Assembly: GCA_963575645.1 (NCBI GenBank)
Contig: OY754464.1
Coordinates: forward strand, 29,279,501 to 29,343,500
Reading direction: 5' to 3'
DNA from: Xanthostigma xanthostigma
Taxonomy: Eukaryota > Arthropoda > Insecta > Raphidioptera > Raphidiidae
DNA: 64,000 nucleotides
Shown here in pieces: positions 36,021-46,271 of this stretch (position 1 is its first letter; the number at the start of each line of letters is the position of its first letter). The notes under the pieces were generated by a model. It made no database searches. It was not told where the DNA came from and worked only from the letters and a program-made list of their open reading frames with translations. The translations under genes and the position numbers were made by a program.

Positions 36021-36160
36021 TTTAATAACTTAAATTTTATAATATATAAACAAATAATTTGATTTATAGTTAATTGATTGATATTGATTTAATAATAATT
36101 ATTATTGATATTATTATTAAAATGTCACTTGGTGTTAGTCTGGATAATTTCCAAGGTCCA
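36021..36160 (-). other. Leader between primer site and captured gene
   Basis: AT-rich leader of about 140 bp without any gag-like frame. The breakpoint between element leader and captured mRNA lies somewhere here or just inside the ArfGAP start, but I cannot place it from one copy. Confidence 0.5.
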
Positions 36161-36178
36161 GTCTTTTTTCGGGCGCCA
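36161..36178 (-). other. Primer-binding site, tRNA-Lys(TTT) type
   Basis: In element sense the 18 bases TGGCGCCCGAAAAAAGAC begin two bases after the LTR. They match the primer site complementary to the 3' end of tRNA-Lys(TTT) at 15 of 18 positions by my comparison, including all of the first eleven. This fixes the direction of the element. Confidence 0.8.
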
Positions 36179-36180
36179 AA

Positions 36181-36716
36181 TGAAACGATTAACTTCGGAC
36201 TTTTTCGGATAAGCTCACGTAATCGTCTCGTAATATAATTTAAAATAAATTTTAATAAAATTAATAAACAATTTAAAATATTTATTTTCAATGTTTTATT
36301 ATAAAATTGTTGTTAACAAGATATCTTAGGATGTACACACAGACAATTTCTGATATGTTAATGTGATTGGAATTGACAAAGTGAAAAATAATCAATTAAA
36401 CGACACATACAAAAAGAAATTTGGATCGGTAGATCACCAAGTACTCCAGATTCTCCCTGATGTGATTCAAAAGAAATATTTCAGCACTTTTTCACAGCTT
36501 ATTTTGAATACATACTATTTCAACCTTTTAAAACCTACTGCCTTTTTTCAGACAAAAAACATATTTTTTTCTTTATTTCACTGCGTCGTTCAACATGCCA
36601 AAACCAAAATTGACACGCGCCGTGACAAAACAAATAGACAAGTACAGTAAATACCCAATTCTAATTATTACCTCTAAACTACGTACAATGTAATATAAAA
36701 GTTTTGAATCGTTACA
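36181..36716 (-). repeat. 5' LTR (minus-strand sense)
   Basis: 536 bp, begins TGTAACGATTC and ends CGAAGTTAATCGTTTCA in element sense. A TATATTACATTG stretch close to its start could serve as a TATA region. It is identical to the other LTR. Confidence 0.9.
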
Positions 36717-36883
36717 AGTTTTAGTATAGGGGTTGCTTCTGTGTTCCTTTTAGTAATTTAATAGTAATTTACTATTTACTCGTTATTCACATCAAATCAA
36801 TCAAGGTTGTGGCTAAAATATTTTATTTTCAATACATCTGTATTTAATACAGACTGCAGTTTATTACTTTCCAGTTTTCTTGT

Positions 36884-37498
36884 TTTTTGACGTGATAACG
36901 TCTTATAAATTGATGAATCACCAATCTTATAAATTGATAAAACACCGGCTGCATGCACGAAAAAGTGTAACGTTCCTAACGTAACGTTCCTAACGTTCGT
37001 AACGCGTAACGTTCCGCCTGACCCTGTGCGTGCTTTTCTCGAAAACGGCCCTAACGATTTGGATGAAATTTACTGAAAAGGGATTTTGGGGGGCAAAAAA
37101 TCGTTTTAGCTAGGTCTCATCTCTCGAAAAAATCGTTTTCTTACAAATTTTATCATTATAAAAATCAATTTTTTGACGTATGAAAATACTTAAATATTGT
37201 AAGTAGGTTTTGGAATTTTATATACTTAAACAATAAAACAATTGTTTTCTAAATATTATGACAGTTAATCTTTGAGACTTAAATAAATACGGAAGAAAGA
37301 AAGTTAATAAAAAAAATTATTTTTATAGGTGGTGAGTAATTTAATAAATAAAATTAACCAAAATTTGAAGCGAAAGATGCAATATCATAGATTCGAATTA
37401 TTATAATTATTATATGTAGAATTTAGGTTATGTATTACGGAATACGTTATCACGTAAAACTATCGTCCGTAAACCGACTTTACAGACAACCAATTTTT
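36884..37498 (-). mobile_element. ACGTGATAACGT element, longer copy
   Basis: Ends are TTTTTTGACGTGATAACGTC and ACGTTATCACGTAAAACTATC followed by a GTCCGTAAACCGACTTTACAG end. This is the 0.6-kb relative, in reverse orientation, of the 186-bp copy beside the satellite. A CGTAACGTTC-rich patch lies at about 36968-37018. No transposase frame. Confidence 0.65.
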
Positions 37499-38530
37499 TT
37501 AAGGCAACCAACTGCCCGGGATATTTGGGCTTAGCACATGGTCATATTTTCAAATTACTATAATTTGATACTTTTACCAGCTCTCGGATCAGCACTTGGA
37601 AAATGGGGGTTTGCATTAATGAAAACGCCATGTAAAGAACATCGCTACACGCTTGACTATTCTCAAGCCCAGATATTACCTAGAAAAATATCAATGGTCT
37701 TGTAAGAGAAAAATTACACCGTTCGATCAGCGACGGCCGAACTGTATGAATGCCGACCGCCAAACGGAGAGATTTGCAAGGCCATTTTGTAAAGGCAAAG
37801 CTAAACAGTTCGGCCAGCTATGGCCGAACTGTATGACCGCCATCCGGTAAACAAAGTGACCTGAAACGCAATTTTGTAAGTAGCGACCGAACTGTAGCAA
37901 AACCGTTCGACAAACATAACTCGAATAAGATGTTGCATTTTAAAAATACTAAGAACAGCCTGTATGCAATGTACTGCGTGGAGATACCTGTGTATAATAT
38001 TATAATTGAACAAATAGAATCTTTCCGAATAAATATTATGTGTATTTCTTTGATCAGGGTGGAGCGCAGAGTCCGCGGTGGCGGCGCGCGCGGCGCACTC
38101 AGTGCAGTATTATTTACACAGAAATGATTGATATTCCCGCAATGTGTACACAACAGGTCGATTTGTGTGCTCAAGTGAATAAACGATCCGCGCAGCCATA
38201 ACGTACCTACGTTGTTATTCCATTGACAAAGAGAATTGACCGCGAAACGGAACCTGGAAAAATTCCATTTTACAGTTCGCTGCATTTCCAATGGAACATC
38301 GGAAATCTTGAAAATCGATGTTTTACTTTCGATTTCGATATTTTTTACAACCAATAGTGTTGTGATATTCATAAAATTATTTTTTTTTAGAAAAAAAATC
38401 TTACTCTACGCTTTTAAAGCAGTTTATAAAAATGTAAGATAGAATTTTGCAATTGGATTATAAAATTAAGTATTTTGTTGAAATACATCGATATTTCACA
38501 AACATTGATAATCGATGTTTTGCAAGCAAT
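37499..38530. other. Unassigned, with two imperfect tandem units and a GC-rich patch
   Basis: GGCCGAACTGTATGA followed by an ATTTTGTAA end occurs twice (about 37735-37795 and 37823-37880), an imperfect tandem repeat. A strongly GC- and CpG-rich patch at 38058-38100 is followed by a TCAGTG that resembles an arthropod initiator. No gene is supported. Confidence 0.4.
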
Positions 38531-38536
38531 CATCCG

Positions 38537-38581
38537 ATGTTTTTGACATCGATGATAACTAATCATCGATGTCAAAAACAT
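38537..38581. repeat. Perfect 20-bp hairpin with ATCGAT core
   Basis: The 20-bp arm beginning ATGTTTTTGACATCGATGAT is repeated exactly in reverse complement after a 5-base loop. Several more CATCGATG or ATCGATG units lie within 200 bp on either side. Confidence 0.85.
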
Positions 38582-39099
38582 ATATCATTCGATGTTAACA
38601 TCGATGTTTTGTTTTTCTTGCGATGCTCATCCTTAGTATCAATTAGAGTGTATATACCCTGTTATCATACGACGCGTTTCTCAAAGACACGTGTGGCCGG
38701 CGTACCGGCCGAGACACGTCCGACCGGTCGACGTCGACGTGCACCGATCTATGCACGGGTCTAATAAAACTAATCTAGTAAGCAGTCGGTAAAAGTTTCA
38801 ACTGACTGCTGAGTAGGTCGGTTTTATCAAAATGATTTTTTTTCATAAATATAATAATGAGAATAATAATAATGCGTTTAACGTCCGTTTCTCGACTTTA
38901 TGTCATAACAGACACCATTCGCACCATTACTATTTTTTTTCTACCACACTTCTCGTTATTTTCTACAGTTTTTTGAACTTCAGCTTAATTAATAGCAATG
39001 GGGGAATGAAAGAATTTTTAGGAAATTAGGATAAGGTAGGCAAATTTTGAGCATAGGAGTTTGACAAGTAATCGGTCATGGCCTTGAATAAGGAACCAT
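38582..39099. other. Unassigned, with a CpG-rich patch
   Basis: CpG-rich text (GGCCGGCGTACCGGCCGAG, GACCGGTCGACGTCGACGTG) lies at about 38693-38745. The rest is AT-rich. No gene is supported. Confidence 0.35.
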
Positions 39100-39295
39100 T
39101 TCGTTATTTATCTGGAATTGTTGAGGGAAACCATGGAAAACCTTAACAAGATGGCCGGTACAGGAGTTACCGTTTCTCGGCGTGAGGCAGTGGGATAAAC
39201 TCCCAGCCACATCTTCACCCGCCGGGTTTCGAACCTGGTACCTCCCGAATGCGAGTCTAGTGCTCTCACCGCTACGCCACCCCGCTCGATATTTT
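39100..39295 (-). mobile_element. tRNA-headed SINE
   Basis: On the minus strand the head (39295-39229) has a Pol III A box TGGCGTAGCGGTGAG and B box GGTTCGAAACC at tRNA spacing, followed by a non-tRNA body (GGCTGGGAGTTTATCCCAC, GAGAAACGGTAACTCC) of about 120 bp. The anticodon stem does not pair, so it is a SINE and not a tRNA gene. Confidence 0.75.
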
Positions 39296-39924
39296 TTTCA
39301 TAAATATTCAATCTTTGCATCTTTTAAATCACCCCGCCGCCATAGTTCTCCCGATCGCTGACTGTAGTTTGTTTATTTACACCTTAATAACTAGATAACC
39401 TTACAATCGGGGGGCACAGCAGTGCCTCCGTCAAGTCGAGCGCGAAGCAAACACTGCCGTACCATCCTTTACTGGAACCATTTCGCCGCATTTTCAGACC
39501 CCTATTTGAGAACCTCTGGATAAGACCAGAACGCAGAAATTTTCGTCATTCAGTAAGCTATAATCACATACTTAAAATCCAAAATTTCAAGTCTGTAGGT
39601 CATTTAGTTCCGAAGTTAAGCGAAAGCAAAGTTTCGCATTTATGACACTCACTCACTAACTCATGATCATCAGAATTGAACTAGTATTTCCCATAAACTC
39701 AGGGAGCTGAAATTTGGTACAGAGTTAGGGTTTAATGGCCACATAAAGGGAAAACTATAAAAACTAGAATACCTAATCGAAGATCTGGAGTACCTAGTGA
39801 CCCTGATTAGAAAACACAAGAGCCCAACCAAACTATTAGAGATCGACCTAAAAAGAAAAAAAACTGTGTTCAATAAGAAAATCTAATAAAATAAAATGCC
39901 CACGTTTCTACAAAAAGAAGTGAA
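39296..39924. other. Unassigned, probable dispersed-element 3' end
   Basis: Text such as AAATTTCAAGTCTGTAGGTC, CACTCACTCACTAACTCATGA and GGGAGCTGAAATTTGGTAC reads like a non-coding element end, but no second copy lies in this window to prove it. Confidence 0.4.
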
Positions 39925-40078
39925 ATCCCACCAAAAACATTCTGTAAAAAATTAGCCAAGTCTCGATGGAGCTGCTTGTTTATCTCTAAAAAGTAATGAA
40001 ATTTAGACAAAGTCGTGCCAAGTCTAAGGTTCCTTACTGCGATTTCTTTATTATTATAGTTAATGTTGTGTGACTTGG
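39925..40078 (-). repeat. Left arm of a 154-bp inverted duplication
   Basis: Reverse complement of 41127-41280 with four internal differences, all A/G transitions. Both copies keep one open frame (KSHNINYNNKEIAVRNLRLG...HRDL) that I do not recognise. The LanC-like fragment lies directly to the right of this arm only. Confidence 0.8.
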
Positions 40079-40102
40079 TGGTTGAAGGGTACACAAGGGT
40101 AC

Positions 40103-40252
40103 AAAACCAGGTGCTCCATGACACCATTGCACCAATCTGTCGCCAGAACCGCTACCCATTGACGATGGAAAATTGCCACTTGGAAAACGTTGAATCAATA
40201 ACCAGTCAATTGTAGGCTTGATAAAGCTGCGTATTTCAATATTACTTAACAT
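40103..40252 (-). pseudogene. LanC-like protein (LANCL) fragment
   Basis: Eukaryotic LanC-like proteins are zinc-containing glutathione-binding proteins. The minus-strand frame reads FIKPTIDWLLIQRFPSGNFP, then SSMGSG, then DRLVQWCHGAPGF: the WCHGAPG box carries the conserved zinc-binding Cys and catalytic-site His of the family, and FPSGN..S is also characteristic. Similarity stops just after GAPGF and begins near residue IKP, so this is a single exon-sized piece of about 130 bp. No other LANCL exon is visible nearby. A foldback element sits 17 bases upstream in its sense. It may be a lone surviving exon or a truncated gene copy. Confidence 0.72.
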
Positions 40253-40268
40253 AGGTAGTTACAACATA

Positions 40269-41066
40269 TACAGGATGAGTCAGACCACCCGTATCTGTAT
40301 TATAAAAGCCCTAATGAAGAATCGAATGGTGATATTTTTTCCCTGTTAGTTTGCTCCGGAATGTTCAGAACTCCGGAATGTTAAATGGCACGATAGGTCG
40401 AAAGTGGTATTGTTGAAAAGATCTTTAAAAAATAAACAAGTTTTGTAGGACATTTTTTTTTTTTACTGCCACCCCTGTTAAGTAATATTCGTTTGAAATT
40501 ATTAAATTAACATGTCAGAATAACAAACTTAATTTTAAAAGTGGGCATTTAAAATCTAGTTACCTAATTAAACTATATCCCAATAAGTTTTCAATAATTG
40601 CAATTGTTTTTTTTTTGTCGGAAAATACTTCCAGGTACTCATAACATAATATCTAGAAGAGCTCCGCAGTGTTTAGAAGTAAATTGAAGACAGTTTGAAC
40701 ATTTGTGACATTGTTTAATTAGGTAACTAGATTTTAAATGCCGACTTTTAAAATTAAGTTTGTTATTCTGACATGTTATTTCAATAATTTCAAACGAATA
40801 TTACTTAACAGGGGTGGCAGTAACAAAAAAAAATGTCCTACAAAACTTGCTTATTTTTTAAAGATCTTTTCAACAATACCACTTTCGACCTATCGTGCCA
40901 TTTAACATTCCGGAGTTCTGAACATTCCGGAGCAAACTAACAGGGAAAAAATATCACCATTCGATTCTTCATTAGGGCTTTTATAATACAGATTTTTGAC
41001 ACAACTCTCTACGACTAACCGTTTTCGAAAAAAACGACTGATACGGGTGGTCTAACTCACCCTGTA
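40269..41066. mobile_element. Foldback element with TACAGG ends, 0.8 kb
   Basis: Ends TACAGGATGAGTCAGACC and GGTCTAACTCACCCTGTA. The left arm (40269-40573) and right arm (40711-41066) are near-perfect reverse complements except that the left arm lacks about 45 bases present on the right (GTTTTCGAAAAAAACGACTG region). The loop is about 137 bp. TA flanks each end. No coding sequence. Confidence 0.85.
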
Positions 41067-41126
41067 TAACATTACGTGTAAACAAAATTGACTTGTACCC
41101 ACTAACGTATAAAGAATGTTCAAGGG

Positions 41127-41280
41127 CCAAGTCACACAACATTAACTATAATAATAAAGAAATCGCAGTAAGGAACCTTAGACTTGGCACGACTTTGTCT
41201 AGATTTCATTGCTTTTTAGAGATAAACAAGCAGCTCCATCGAGACTTGGCTAGTTTTTTACAAAATGTTTTTGGTGGGAT
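41127..41280 (+). repeat. Right arm of the 154-bp inverted duplication
   Basis: Mirror copy of 39925-40078. The two arms surround the LanC-like fragment and a large foldback element. Confidence 0.8.
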
Positions 41281-41760
41281 ATAGGTATGTGTTTACAAAA
41301 AATCTTGCCACGCGTTCTTGAACTATATCCCTCACAGAACATTGGACTTTTTCCGAATATAGGAAATACGCAGTCTATGCTCTAAGTCAATGGTTGCCTA
41401 CCTATCTACTGCATTACATACGAGATTAGCGTTTACATTAAAAAAAAAAAAAAAAAAACTACTGACTGTTTTATTCCATTGATTTTTATTTCATATCAAC
41501 AAAATAAAATAGTTGGCAAAACCAAAAGTGCACATCCCGCAAGTTTTCCACTGTATGATATAAAAATAACAATTAAAAAATATTTTTAATAAATTTAAAA
41601 AGATTTAAAAATTTAAAGAAATAAATAATTAAAAATTGAAAAAATATTTTTTTTAAGTTTGCAAAAATAAAAAAAATTAAGAATTATACATAATATAATA
41701 TATAATTAATATCAAGTGGAATAAAATAAAACAAAATAAAAAGAAAAAAAAAGAAAAAAA
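41281..41760. other. Unassigned AT-rich sequence with A-runs
   Basis: No supported feature. Confidence 0.35.
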
Positions 41761-41840
41761 TTAATGATCTCGTAAGGAATTGAACCCAGGACCTTGCCCT
41801 TGGGGATCCAACGGCATAACCATTACGCTACGGCGGCCTA
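41761..41840 (-). pseudogene. tRNA-like Pol III promoter pair, degenerate
   Basis: On the minus strand TAGCGTAATGGTTATG is an A box and GGGTTCAATTCC a B box at tRNA spacing, with a T-rich run after them. The acceptor ends (GGCCGCCG and CCTTACGAG) do not pair. It is a decayed tRNA or SINE head. Confidence 0.55.
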
Positions 41841-42592
41841 CTACGTGTAGTGGTGTTATCACGGTATAGAAGTGTAGCACTTGTTTTATGGATTACACTA
41901 TATTTACACAGCAATTATTATATTGTTTTTTTAAACTATTAGCTGTCAAAAATAATAAAATAAAACTGTTTATAAAAATTAAACTACTGAACACATTTTA
42001 GTGAATTTAAATAGGGTTCTGGTCTGATAGTAAACAAAGTGAATAAAATATAACCTAAGGCAATCCGACCAAAATTGCGATCTGTAGAGTCGTGACGTAC
42101 GTACATACGTACAGACCAACCGACAACTGCTGTTTGTAATTTTCAATTACAATTTTAATAGTATTTATGAACTCGAATTGATTTAAAAATGGTTCTGTTT
42201 TATAGATTAGAATCTCCTCTTTTCAAAAAACTTCAATTTGAATGGATTTCGTGTGAAATTAACTTAGATATAACTTCTTATATGAACGAAAGTCAGCTCT
42301 GACGCACAAAGCGATAATAAAGCACATACCGCTAGTTTAGCGGTATGTGCAATATTTAAACGAAAAGAAAGATAACCGTAAATAAAAGTAGTTAAAAAAG
42401 ACGTTTTAATAGTTAGCTGTTAACCACGTTAATTAGAGATTTTTGGAACAGAACTACTATACTAACAGCTAGCACAACCGCGTTAATATTGCTGAAAGAT
42501 TGATTTTCGACATAATCGTCATAAAAAATAGGAGTTGTCGGGGCCTTCATAAAGTGTATAAATATGCAGATTAATTAATATCTGATAAATAA
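41841..42592. other. Unassigned AT-rich sequence
   Basis: A short palindrome GCACATACCGCTAG/CTAGCGGTATGTGC lies near 42322-42350. No gene. Confidence 0.4.
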
Positions 42593-43434
42593 AGGACCCC
42601 GCACCAAATATATGGGAAAATGGATTTCGGTGAAATTATTTCTAAATGGAGGGAATGAATCAGTCTTGATGCTGAAAAATGTTTCCAATACAACTTTGGA
42701 CTGAAAATCCCATTATATATACAGAATGAATCATTTTAATAATCTTTGGATGAGATCTTTTCAGGGTAGGGTAAAATCGACAAATGGTTCAGGGCAATGT
42801 TGATTGGTTCGAAGGGCGACATCGGATGCCTTGGTCATTTTTGACCTTGGGTAGACGGTTCTAGGTCATTCAGGGTCAACTTTTTTTTTAAATGGGAAGT
42901 CTTATTTTTCACATCAGTATTCAATTGGCCGTGAAAAAACAAAACTTTTCTCCCAAACATTTTTCTCCAAACCCCGTATTTTCTCGGTTCAAAATTTGAA
43001 TTTCCAAATTTTTATGATTTTTTTACTGCCGAATCGTAGATTTCTTTGAAAAACTGCAAGAGATAAAAAGTTCTTGGAATTTTTCAATTAAAATTTCAAT
43101 GTTTTTGATTCGATATCTCAATCGTTAGAATAATTTTTTTTCGTGTGCTAACAAATTTTTAAATATTGAAATTGATTTCTTGAAAAATTGCAAACACTTT
43201 TTGTCTTTTGTGATTTTTCAAAAAAATCTACGGTTCGGCAGTAAAAAAATCATAAAAATTTGGAAATTGATCTCATCCGAAGATTAAAATGACACATCCT
43301 GTATATAATGGGCTTTTCAGACCCAAGTTGTATTGGAAACTTTTTTCAGCATCGAATGCCTGATTCATTCCCCCCAGTTGGAAAGAATTTCACCGAAAGC
43401 CATTTTTCCATGTATATGGTGCGGGGTTCTTTGA
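42593..43434. mobile_element. Foldback element with GACCCCGCACC ends, 0.84 kb
   Basis: The left arm (about 42593-42765) and right arm (about 43262-43434) are imperfect reverse complements with CCCCGCACCA at the outer ends. A second inverted pair (about 42990-43090 against 43190-43265, AATCTACGGTTCGGCAG) lies inside, so nearly the whole element folds on itself. No coding sequence. Confidence 0.8.
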
Positions 43435-43965
43435 CATTGTTAATTTTATTATAAAGAAACCATTCTGTTAGATTGCCCGACTTGGGATTATCAAAGCAGC
43501 TTTGAAGAAATCGTAATACGGAATTGTTTTTGTATAATAATAATATTTATTATTATTATTATAATCAACATTCAAAAGAAAGGAAAATAGTGAGCACAAT
43601 CGAAAGAAAATGAGTTGTATTTTAATTATGTGTACTTAAACTTCAAGCCATTTTCTTCCGATAAAATAAAAATAACATAAGTGAAGAAATGAAGAAATGC
43701 AATTCAACGAGCCCAAAAGTCACCGATATAGCCAGAGTGCCCGTCGGCAAAATTTTTATTGATACATACTTTCTCCAAACTTTGTATATGGCTTCATTAG
43801 GCCTGGTCTGACACCTATTTCCTCTATGACTTTTCTTGATTTTGGGGCGTTTTCCCTCTAAACTTTCCGAAAGATGTCGTTTTGACGACATGTAAAAATT
43901 TATAGATACTGTTTTTTTTTTTTAATTGAATAGCTTAAAAAGTTCAACCAAAGGGCTAAAATAAT
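43435..43965. other. Unassigned AT-rich sequence
   Basis: A short TAA run is present near 43544-43562. No supported gene. Confidence 0.35.
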
Positions 43966-44095
43966 GTTCTCTGACAAATAACATGAACCATTTAAAATGT
44001 CTGACACCTCGAATATGTCGATCATATTCGAGGTGTCAGACATTATAATGTGTAAAAAGGTTTGTTTCTGAAGCCAGGGGAACATTATTTTAATT
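43966..44095. repeat. Palindrome with a perfect 22-bp stem
   Basis: The stem AATGTCTGACACCTCGAATA+TG (43996-44017) is repeated exactly in reverse complement at 44023-44044 with a 5-base loop. Weaker pairing (AATAATGTTC/GAACATTATT) extends the structure to about 130 bp. Confidence 0.8.
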
Positions 44096-45183
44096 TACTA
44101 ATTCTAGAAAACTATGTAATCGGTATTATTATTACCAACATCGTTTTGATGAATGACAAACAAAAAAATTATAAACTAAATCCAGGCATTAAAAAAATTA
44201 TATACATATGTATGTATATTTTTAGTAGACTTGTGTAACAGTCTTCTTTTGATCTGCACTATCCCCATTAAATTTAAAATAAGTGGAGTCAAGATTGTTT
44301 TAACATTATATTCATCTTTTTATAAAGCAACAAGTATGAACATTGGTTGTCTAATAATTAAAATTATACGCAGTATATTTTGTGTACAATCAAAATATTG
44401 TTTTTATGCAAAATATTTACATCGTTCATCCCAGTGGCAATAAAATACGTAATATTGTGTAGTTTAAATACAACAGCTTTAAACGTATTTATGAGTTGAA
44501 TCAGCAGCCTGTTCGTCAAATGCAAATTTACTTTTCGTTCATGCAAAATATTGCAGGTATAGGGTAGTGAATAGATTGGACTGTGCAACAGGCTAGAAAA
44601 AGTGACGTTTAAACAGAGATAGCCCGTGATAACTGCACGATTCACTTCCGTTTCTGATAGCAGAATTGAATTTGGATTTATTCTGAAACTTTTCTCTGTA
44701 ACAGTCACAGTTCGTAGGGGTAAGTCCCCGAATGGCGTACACCTTGGTTTTCCTAAAAATAAATACAAACTACATCGAGAAATGTAACTTTATTTATGAA
44801 TTAAAATCAACCAACAAAGGTACGTCTTCTGCATAAACATATTTAGGAACTTTCATTAAGATTAGTAAGAAATTTTTGCCATTGGCACCTAGTACCAGTC
44901 GGACTTAACTCCGAACCTCAAGCGCCGGACATTTTTAAAGCATCGTGAATCGATCGGATATACATCTCTCATTTCAGGAATGTCTGCACATGACTTGTCG
45001 AGATTGTACGAGTGTCCGATGCTAGGTGCCGTTCGGCGCTACGGGGCTTTCCCCTATAGGAAATATTCACTTCAGTGAAAAAGAAAAACAGAAAATAAGA
45101 CGAGATCAATCACAGTCGATCAAAGTGCCCAATCTAAGTCAAAAACTGCTTCTACAGTTTCAAAAAAATGTATATTCGATATA
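44096..45183. other. Unassigned sequence
   Basis: A weak inverted pair (GGCACCTAGTACCAGTCGG near 44885, CCGATGCTAGGTGCC near 45015) is present. No supported gene. Confidence 0.35.
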
Positions 45184-45848
45184 CAGTACAACCTCGTTTA
45201 TACGGACTAACTGAGACTATAGGCAATCCGGACAATCCGAAATCCGGGTAATAAGCAAAACAAAATCCTCAACTAAGCACACTTAACGTTTTACGATAAT
45301 ATTGAAAATTGGAATTTGGCGTCCAGCTAGGTAATTGTATTTATATAAAGGAAAAAATCATAAAACAGTGAATTTTTAAGATTTGAAATATTTTACAAGC
45401 AATCGATTAATTAATTATTATTAACACCTAGCACCTTTCTAAAAAGAAAACTATAAGTATACAGGAAAAAAGATTAATTTTACAAATCACTATTGAATGA
45501 TAAATAATAATAATTTCTTTACAAAAAGTAATGATATCCCATAAAAAAAAACGGAGCCAAGTTCAATATTCAATACAAAAAGAATTGAGATCTAAAAAGG
45601 TGCCAAGTTTTCACGCATATAATAAACGAGATGTTTAGGTGTAAATCATAATATAAAACATGAAAACTTGCCAAGTGAAAACTTGGCATCTTTTTAGATC
45701 TCAATTCTTTTTGTATTGAATATTGAACTTGGCTTCTTTTTTCTTATTTATGTTTTTTATGGGATCTAATTTACAGTAATCATTCGTATAAATATATACA
45801 GATGCGAGAAAACGTTTTTCAATTGAGTGTGTCCGGATATGAAAGCTG
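45184..45848. mobile_element. Tigger/pogo-type MITE
   Basis: Left end CAGTACAACCTCGTTTATAC followed by GGAC and right end GTCCGGATATGAAAGCTG are imperfect inverted ends flanked by TA on both sides. CAGT.AACCTCG at a TA target is the hallmark I know for Tigger/pogo elements. The element is 665 bp, non-coding, and contains a foldback at 45533-45768. Confidence 0.6.
45533..45768. repeat. Foldback nested in the Tigger-type MITE
   Basis: Arms of about 75 bp share GCCAAGTTCAATATTCAATA and GAATTGAGATCTAAAAAG in opposite orientation and end in ATCCCATAAAAA/TTTTTATGGGAT. Loop of about 70 bases. Confidence 0.8.
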
Positions 45849-46271
45849 TACTATAGGTAGATAAAAAAAGTTTACCCGCTGATTTACTATGATAAAGAAC
45901 AATAAATGGTAAAAAATAAAGAAACAATACTACTCGGTGCAAAACTGTGACGACTGTAATTTCTACTTTATAATTTATACATAATAAACATTTTACACTG
46001 CGATATAATTATAAGGCTTTGTGTGCAAATGCAATGCAATTACAAGTCCAGCTTTGTTCTAATATTATGTTATGACGATTGTATATAACTGTTATGGTCA
46101 AAGCCCAAAGCTTGGGTGACTCCTAGGATTCACTGGTTAATGCGTGAAATAACTTCGCGTTTTGGCCAAGTGCTTCTGTGACTCAGTGGTAAATCATAAT
46201 ATACAAACTTAGCAAGTTCAGGCTACATACACCCACCATTGATAGTGATACAGCTGGAAATTGTGTAACAA
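45849..46271. other. Unassigned sequence
   Basis: No supported feature. Confidence 0.35.

Larger units (their letters stand above)
34155..36716 (-). mobile_element. LTR retrotransposon carrying a captured SMAP-type ArfGAP cDNA
   Basis: Two direct repeats of 536 bp with TG..CA ends (34155-34690 and 36181-36716) are identical base for base by my comparison and are flanked by a 4-bp duplication, AGTT (34151-34154 and 36717-36720). Just inside the right LTR, on the minus strand, is TGGCGCCCGA and the rest of a tRNA-Lys-type primer site. Just inside the left LTR is a G-run that can serve as polypurine tract. The element therefore reads on the minus strand. Its 1490-bp interior holds no gag, protease, RT or integrase; it is largely an intronless, disrupted copy of a SMAP gene in the sense direction. 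It must have depended on enzymes supplied by another element. Confidence 0.9.

Noticed and set aside
37818-38372. 184-codon minus-strand frame
   Set aside because: It spans a GC-rich patch and an imperfect tandem repeat, has no recognisable domain, and overlaps other frames of similar quality on both strands.
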